From positions 1-64,000 of the forward strand of contig CAIPEB010000587.1 in assembly GCA_903863885.1 (NCBI GenBank): a stretch of DNA of 64,000 nucleotides. Direction: 5' to 3'. Below, piece after piece: positions 61,530 through 64,000 of the stretch. The notes under the pieces were generated by a model. The model did not search any database and was not told the DNA's origin. It was given only the letters and a program-made list of their open reading frames with translations. Position 1 is the stretch's first letter. Every line of letters begins with the position of its first letter. The position numbers and the translations under genes are program-made. Source of the stretch: an uncultured Planctomycetaceae bacterium (lineage in GTDB: Bacteria > Planctomycetota > Planctomycetia > Pirellulales > Pirellulaceae).

Positions 61530-64000
61530 CGCTCGTCGGAACGCACGCCATCGAAACCGGCGCGTAATTGCAGGTGCACCCTAATGTAAGATTAGGAATG
61601 TTCAGCACTCCGTCGGCCGGGTACAGATTGTTATTGACGGAACAGCCCGGTCGGATTCCCAATAACGGCGTGATCTTGCGGCTCTCGAGATCGACCCAGG
61701 CCGAATTCCCGAGAAATCGCGTGGTCAGCAGGTGCACGCTGGCGCGGGTGCCCGTGCAACCGCGACGGAACCACTTGAGCGGATCGAGGGATGGCTGACC
61801 GGTGGGAAGATCGTAGACCACGAGGTTCTCTTCGTTGCCGGTGAGCAGTCTCCGACCGGCCACGTACCCCGGCAGTCCCGTCTTTGGCAAGCCGTTGCCG
61901 GTGATCACCAGCCGCTTCTTGAATTCGTCGGATTGCTGGGGAACCGGTTGCCCGTCGAGTCCTCGAAAGCACCCGGTGGGCGTCACCACCACATCGAGCA
62001 ACGGGCTGTACCGCAGTACGGATCCGCCGGCTCTCTGCCAGACCCGTTCGCCGGTAGCCAGGTTCAACGCGAAGATACTTCCATCGCGGGTGTCATCCTC
62101 GCCCCGCCGCGCGTCGGCCAGTTCCGCACAGAACACCTTTCCCGCGCCCACCACAACGCGCAGCTGATCGCGTGCCGCGTCCATGCGCCACTGCAGCTTG
62201 CCGGTGTGACGATTCACGCACAGCACCGTGCGACCGCTGGTCCCCACCAGACAGTCGTCCGAAACGCGGAGATTCGCCCAGGGATCCGGGAGATCGTCGG
62301 GCAGCGGGACGGCACCCGACTGTTTACCCGCAACCGGATCATAGACGAGACACGTCTTGCCCGTGCTGACATAGATCGCGTCCGGAACGACGACGAATTC
62401 CGTCGATGGCGACAGGGTCGGAGCGGGGCCCCATTGCCGGTGCAGATCGTGATGGATGCGATTTCTGTCGATCGGTTCCTTCGACAGTTCCGCCTCCCAC
62501 ATCATGCGGCCCGTAAAGACGTCGGACACCCGCAAGCGACCGTTTTCCAGAAGCACCACCCGTCCCTCAACGACGCGGACCTGATTCTGACCGGGAAACT
62601 TGTGCCAGCGCTGCGCCGCATCGAACCAGAGCATCGACATGGGAGACCGGATGAATTGATCTTCCGATGCCCCGGTGCCGGCGGCGTTCGCTTCGGCGTG
62701 CGACCAATCCGCGGCGCCGGGCAACGGTCCGGTACGAGACACCAACAGCAAGCCGCCCGCCTTGCGCACCTGTGCGCCGGGATACGCGCCGTCTTTCGCA
62801 AGCTCTTCAATTCGACTCTGCTCGACCGGCAGTTCCCACGCGCAGGCCACGCCTCCATAAGGCCGCAACGTATGAAACACTGCGTCCATCAACGCACGCT
62901 GTCCCGCCTGAGCCAGTTGTCCTGGCTTTTCCGAGACAACGAGACTGGCCAGGAAGGGCGGGAGAGGATACGAGACCGGATTGCCCACGTGGGCGCTGAC
63001 GCGGGTGCCATACAGCCCTGCGAGGTCCAGCCTTCGGCGCAGCGTCGCGATCTTATCGGCGTCTTCATCCACGACTATGACCCGCAGGGTCGATTGCGTC
63101 GCGAGTTCTTCAGCCAGGCGCCCAGTGTCAATGCCAAGCACCAGCGCATAGCCGTCGTGCACTCCGGTTGCGGTGATAATATCCGCAGCCCGTTGGGTCC
63201 ATTCGTCTGCGACGGGCGGGGGCGACACCGGTTCATCGCGGCGAGTCGCTTCGCCGGACGCCGGCGCTCCGAACGCGAAGACCTTTCCTTCGACGCTCAC
63301 GACAAACAGCTTGTCATCGGCGGCGAGCATGCGCTGCGGGGTGCCTTCGATGTCTGCGTGCCACACGACTGCGGGCGGCTTGCCCGGTGTCACGTCAATT
63401 GCTTCGACGGCGCCCGGTCCGCCGGTGTACAACCGCGAACCGGCCTTGATGTGGACGTCGAGCGCTGATGGCAATTCCCAAAGCTGGCGGAGCACGCCGC
63501 CAAGATTGTCAGGCACCTCGTCCTTGGTGCGATGCGCGGGGAGGTTTTCCTTAGTCCACTGTTTCATTTCATACGATGTCAAGTCGCGGGCCACGATGCG
63601 TCCGTCGCTTTCGTACATCACATCGGGCGTCAGCACCGGCTGGCGAAAACGATCGAGTTCGCGCTGGTTTGAGCGTTCGATATCCAAACGCATCCAACCG
63701 CCCGGATAGAGCATGGACTTGAAGTCCCTGTCGCCGGGCTTGACCGACTGGAGTTTTTCTTCACTCGGGCGAGTAATATCAAACAGATCGCCGCCATGGC
63801 TGAGATATTTGCCGGTGGCCGCGACGAACCAGCATCCCTTTGGCAACCCCAGGCGTCCGCCCCAACCCGTCGTGTATTTCTGGAGGCTGCCCGTCTTGAG
63901 ATCGAGAAATGCGGGCAACTGCGCGCCGCAGGGAACGATCAGACGATCTCCGTCGATCGCGATGTAGCCTTGAGGCGCCAACCCCGCTTCACCACCGACG
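61510..64000 (-). CDS. PQQ-type beta-propeller protein with embedded methyltransferase-like domain (5' end missing)
   Basis: At least 829 codons; the frame is still open at the window edge, so the N-terminus (signal and first blades) lies outside. Blades carry WD/PQQ-type repeats (FLDLKTGSLQKY, CVNRHTGKLQWRMD, FALNLATGERVWQR). Between two propeller halves, roughly residues 265-415 of the visible part, sits a class I SAM-methyltransferase-like Rossmann fold: ALVLGIDTGRLAEELA (motif I region), VIVVDEDADKIATLRRRL (acidic residue after strand 2) and HVGNP. The motif I glycines are poor, so SAM binding is uncertain. The C-terminus has clustered Cys (GCTCNYAPVSMACVP). Such hybrids are known from planctomycetes; no function is established. 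Confidence 0.85.
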   Translation of the reverse strand, partial: VGGEAGLAPQGYIAIDGDRLIVPCGAQLPAFLDLKTGSLQKYTTGWGGRLGLPKGCWFVAATGKYLSHGGDLFDITRPSEEKLQSVKPGDRDFKSMLYPGGWMRLDIERSNQRELDRFRQPVLTPDVMYESDGRIVARDLTSYEMKQWTKENLPAHRTKDEVPDNLGGVLRQLWELPSALDVHIKAGSRLYTGGPGAVEAIDVTPGKPPAVVWHADIEGTPQRMLAADDKLFVVSVEGKVFAFGAPASGEATRRDEPVSPPPVADEWTQRAADIITATGVHDGYALVLGIDTGRLAEELATQSTLRVIVVDEDADKIATLRRRLDLAGLYGTRVSAHVGNPVSYPLPPFLASLVVSEKPGQLAQAGQRALMDAVFHTLRPYGGVACAWELPVEQSRIEELAKDGAYPGAQVRKAGGLLLVSRTGPLPGAADWSHAEANAAGTGASEDQFIRSPMSMLWFDAAQRWHKFPGQNQVRVVEGRVVLLENGRLRVSDVFTGRMMWEAELSKEPIDRNRIHHDLHRQWGPAPTLSPSTEFVVVPDAIYVSTGKTCLVYDPVAGKQSGAVPLPDDLPDPWANLRVSDDCLVGTSGRTVLCVNRHTGKLQWRMDAARDQLRVVVGAGKVFCAELADARRGEDDTRDGSIFALNLATGERVWQRAGGSVLRYSPLLDVVVTPTGCFRGLDGQPVPQQSDEFKKRLVITGNGLPKTGLPGYVAGRRLLTGNEENLVVYDLPTGQPSLDPLKWFRRGCTGTRASVHLLTTRFLGNSAWVDLESRKITPLLGIRPGCSVNNNLYPADGVLNIPNLTLGCTCNYAPVSMACVPTSVIDSRD

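Noticed and set aside
61732-63468. 578-codon + strand frame antisense to the propeller gene
   Set aside because: Shadow frame without any domain; propeller repeats are on the minus strand.
1-64000. CRISPR arrays, insertion sequences, prophage genes
   Set aside because: No regularly spaced repeats, transposase, integrase or phage structural gene was recognised.

Overview
The window looks like a piece of a planctomycete chromosome (Pirellulales/Planctomycetia type); this is inferred from gene content, as no rRNA or other marker gene is present. The evidence is GC-rich DNA, three Tat-exported Gfo/Idh/MocA oxidoreductases (one beside a DUF6807 'PmoA' protein), a TIGR03067-type secreted protein, a leucine-rich-repeat lipoprotein, DUF4838- and DUF4091-type enzymes, and a PQQ-type propeller protein carrying a methyltransferase-like fold. 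Most proteins have a signal peptide, lipobox or Tat signal, so this is mainly an envelope and extracellular catabolism region.

Layout. 0-7.4 kb: a candidate structured RNA ending in a terminator, a frameshifted small gene, a DUF6807 + Gfo/Idh operon, a patatin lipoprotein, an unknown lipoprotein, and relics of an alpha/beta hydrolase and of a GH63 glucosidase; this end is decaying. 7.4-24.5 kb: an unknown secreted protein, an endonuclease/exonuclease/phosphatase-fold protein, a small Cys-rich protein, a GNAT acetyltransferase with a zinc-ribbon tail, a GH13 enzyme with a jelly-roll front, an MFS exporter, Gfo/Idh + HEAT-type protein, LRR lipoprotein, DUF3748 propeller, an 821-aa secreted protein with a duplicated beta-module, and a TIGR03067-like protein. 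24.9-46.3 kb: a carbohydrate block with DUF4838, DUF4091-like, beta-helix/SGNH fusion, double-LamG beta-helix, GT4 glycosyltransferase, PHP metallohydrolase, GH78 alpha-L-rhamnosidase, an unknown secreted protein and a TM2 protein. Two direct copies of a ~182-bp repeat bracket part of this block (34.2 and 43.8 kb). 46.7-49.5 kb: an AzgA/NCS2 purine permease and an unknown protein. 49.7-56.2 kb: a leftward operon TetR - periplasmic adaptor - RND pump - Gfo/Idh, with a readable promoter and operator. 56.6-64 kb: a Tat-targeted fusion of both ethanolamine ammonia-lyase subunits (EutB-EutC), a GH5-like enzyme, and a propeller protein that runs off the window.

How it may work together (inference). 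Rhamnosidase, beta-helix proteins, glucuronidase-related DUF4838, GH13, GH5-like and Gfo/Idh redox enzymes suggest outside-the-cytoplasm breakdown of a complex rhamnose- or uronate-containing glycan, while the RND pump handles toxic compounds under TetR control. No SusCD pair, sulfatase or sugar transporter was recognised. The most unusual items are the exported EutBC fusion, the propeller/methyltransferase protein, the SGNH domain with apparently lost catalytic residues, the paired TetR operators, and the direct repeats around a 9.4-kb gene cassette.
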